Below are positions 62,326-64,000 of a stretch of DNA of 64,000 bases, piece after piece. The notes under the pieces were generated by a model. That model ran no database searches. It saw nothing but the letters and a program-made list of their open reading frames with translations, and had not been told where the DNA came from. A program made the position numbers and the translations under genes. Each line of letters starts with the position of its first letter. The first letter of the stretch is position 1. This DNA is from Cercophora sp. LCS_1 (Eukaryota; Ascomycota; Sordariomycetes; Sordariales; Lasiosphaeriaceae), in the NCBI GenBank assembly GCA_036250225.1, contig JAPZLL010000029.1, positions 124,001 through 188,000 of the forward strand, written 5' to 3'.

Positions 62326-63407
62326 ATGGGCCAACCACCGATTCCCCCCACTCCCTCTTCCCTATCTCTCACCGGGAAAACGGTGGTCATAACCGGAGGC
62401 AACTCCGGGCTCGGCTTCGAAGCGGCGCGCCAATTCCTTCACCTCGGTGTCTCCCGCCTGATCCTCGGGTGTCGCTCGCCCACCAAAGCTTCCGCCGCCG
62501 TCTCCGCTCTGAAAGCCGACCCGGCTGTGCAAAAACTCAATCCCAATGCCGTTATCGAAACCATCGAGCTCGATCTGGACGACTACGAATCCGGTCTGCG
62601 TTTTAGTCGACAAATCAAGCGCGACGTAGCCGAACTCGACATCCTGTTGAACAATGCCGGCATAGGCACAATGACATTCGAGAAAGGCAAAAGCGGACAC
62701 GAGCGGACGATGCAAGGTCCGTCTGTGTAATCATCCGTCGGAGACGGGAAGAACCATGCTGATGGAACCGTGGACATAGTGAACTGTTACACGCACATCC
62801 TGATCTGTCTCGAGCTGTTCCCCCTGCTCCAGAGCACTGCCGTGCTACGGGGACACCCGACGCGCATCACGTTTGTTGGGTCGGCGATTCACCTCTCACA
62901 AACCACGCTGCAAAAGGTTCCGCTGACGGACGGGGTGCTTCGGCACCTGGATCAAAACTTTGATAGGTTCCGACGCTACGGCGATAGCAAGTTGGCTGTC
63001 AGCGCCTACGTGCGACGCTTGGCGAGGGTGGCGCCGTCCGAGGTGGTTGTGAATAACCTCTGTCCGGGCATGGTGCAGACGCCGTTTGATAGGGACATGC
63101 CGTTTGTGCTGCGGACCATCATGGGCGTCGTTCGCAAGGCATGGGGCCGGACTGTTGAGGAGGGTGCTCGAACGCTGATATATGCTTCTGCTGTGGCCGG
63201 GGCTGATACCAACGGAAAGTACCTGCAGCACAACGAGGTACACCCGTACGTAAGACCCGACCGTGTGGATAACGTGGCGCTGATCTTTATCGCAGGGGTG
63301 CAGTCTGTCTCAATGGAACCGCGGGCGACGACTTTGTCGAGCAGTTGTGGAAGGAGACGGTGGAGGATGTCGCGCATGTGGATCCGGAGTTGAAGCGCTT
63401 TGGTTGA
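62326..63407 (+). CDS. Short-chain dehydrogenase/reductase (3' end uncertain)
   Basis: Exon 1 62326..62716 and exon 2 from 62780; the 63-bp intron (donor GTCCGT, GCTGAT branch, ACATAG) joins RTMQ|VNCYTHIL. SDR landmarks: VVITGGNSGLGFEAA (nucleotide loop), LGCRSPTK, DILLNNAGIGT, ITFVGSAIHL (catalytic Ser), RYGDSKLAVSAYVRRLA (Tyr-x3-Lys), NNLCPGMVQTPF. Exon 2 runs to about GKYLQHNEVHPY, where GTACAC or GTAAGA donors are possible. A further block (CLNGTAGDDFVEQLWKETVEDVAHVDPELKRFG, to the stop at 63405-63407) is conserved, but joining it from CGCAG at 63294..63298 leaves one G too many. So either another splice is used, or there is an inserted G in a GGGG run. Without that exon the frame ends at 63393. 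Likely NAD(P)-dependent oxidoreductase. Confidence 0.7.
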
Positions 63408-63687
63408 GGGTAGCACATGATTATCACGATTGCTTGAGGAATAAGATATGTCAAAGTATAAGCGAGGCGTAATGTCGGCACGATGGCACTCTGATCGCTG
63501 ACCAGGCGGCATGTCAGGACCACCGGAATGCTTGCACGTGTCGCTGTCGCAGTGCAATGCAGCATTGTCTCGTGCAATTGAGGGATTCGTAGCTTGTGCA
63601 ATGATAGTTTATCTTTAATTTGCTGCTTGGCGGATGAGACATTGTGCATGATCAGCGACGTGTGAGTGGTCGGTCGGTGTCGGCTGT

Positions 63688-64000
63688 ATCGGGAAGGTGG
63701 GATGCATGACGATCGCCGGCCAAGAGAGCTCCAATCACCCCGGAAAACCGACAGAAGCTCCTGTGGAACCGGGACATTCGGCCAGGGGCGAATGTGGCGA
63801 ACCCACCGTTATCAAGCTCATCGGTGTTCACCGACCACATGTGGGACGGGTTGACAGCGGACGAGTAAGTTCTCAACCGATGGGATATAAGCTCCCGAGG
63901 CCTCGACCATTCGCTGGTCAGATCCGCAGCGCCGCCAGTCTCAAAAAGCCACTTCTCCCTCCGCCACGGGGCGCCGACCGTTGGATTTCCACATCATCGA
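63688..64000 (+). other. Possible degenerate coding remnant at window edge
   Basis: From about 63717 one frame reads APITPENRQKLLWNRDIRPG, then VANPPLSSSSVFTDHMWDGLTADE, then TAA at 63867..63869, then VLNRWDIS. It looks like real protein with an internal stop or the end of an exon (GTAAGT donor overlaps the stop). I do not recognise the family, and no start codon is in that frame. It could be a gene continuing past the window. Confidence 0.3.

Noticed and set aside
1..64000. tRNA, rRNA and CRISPR arrays
   Set aside because: No cloverleaf-like T-loop/acceptor combination, rRNA block or regularly spaced repeat was seen by eye; a dedicated scan was not possible.

Overview
The window looks like nuclear DNA of a filamentous ascomycete (Pezizomycotina). 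I favour Sordariomycetes, possibly Sordariales, but that is inference. Introns are short (about 43-66 bp for most; one reaches 160 bp) with GTRNGT-type donors and CTRAC-type branch sites. Genes are monocistronic on both strands. The families are typically fungal: two HET-domain proteins, a Zn2Cys6 regulator, an AA9 lytic polysaccharide monooxygenase, GMC oxidoreductase, DUF4246, DUF4360 and an SRPK-like kinase relic. Splice models were built by hand from reading frames, donor/acceptor sequences and family motifs; in each intact gene the exon lengths sum to whole codons.

Left part (0-16.7 kb): a small basic protein, HET protein 1, aldo/keto reductase, a Zn2Cys6 regulator, a broken SRPK-like kinase, a secreted GMC oxidoreductase, HET protein 2, an Old Yellow Enzyme and a coiled-coil protein.

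Centre-left (17.4-26.8 kb): a compact set of small-molecule enzymes with a mirror-like order: HIBADH-like dehydrogenase, MBL-fold hydrolase, zinc alcohol dehydrogenase, single-domain CMD protein, two-domain CMD protein, second MBL-fold hydrolase, second HIBADH-like dehydrogenase, cupin. No PKS, NRPS or terpene synthase is present, so it reads as a catabolic or detoxification cluster, plausibly acting on a lactone or ring-cleavage product. The Zn2Cys6 regulator, GMC oxidase, AKR and OYE nearby may belong to it. Short TCCGA-type sites occur in the promoters, one as a tight inverted repeat upstream of the OYE gene.

Right part (26.8-64 kb): a decayed polytopic membrane protein gene, a copper-type P1B ATPase with Cys/His-rich N terminus, a small disordered protein, a polytopic membrane protein, an OsmC-like protein, a decayed sorbosone-dehydrogenase-like gene, two paralogous Cys-rich single-pass membrane proteins (40.1 and 49.2 kb), an AA9 LPMO, a decayed SDR, an intact and a broken lipocalin-like gene, DUF4246 and DUF4360 proteins, a decayed beta-lactamase-fold gene, a SulP sulfate permease, an M28 aminopeptidase and an SDR of uncertain 3' structure. 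Six clear pseudogenes in 64 kb is striking. Two carry TGG-to-TAG stops at an expected tryptophan, which on the other strand is CpA to TpA, the change favoured by fungal RIP. One (37.8-39.2 kb) has three single-base losses in G/C runs, so assembly error must be excluded there. Large gene-poor stretches lie at 32.3-33.5, 36.6-37.8, 50.3-51.7, 54.4-56.7 and 60.6-62.3 kb.
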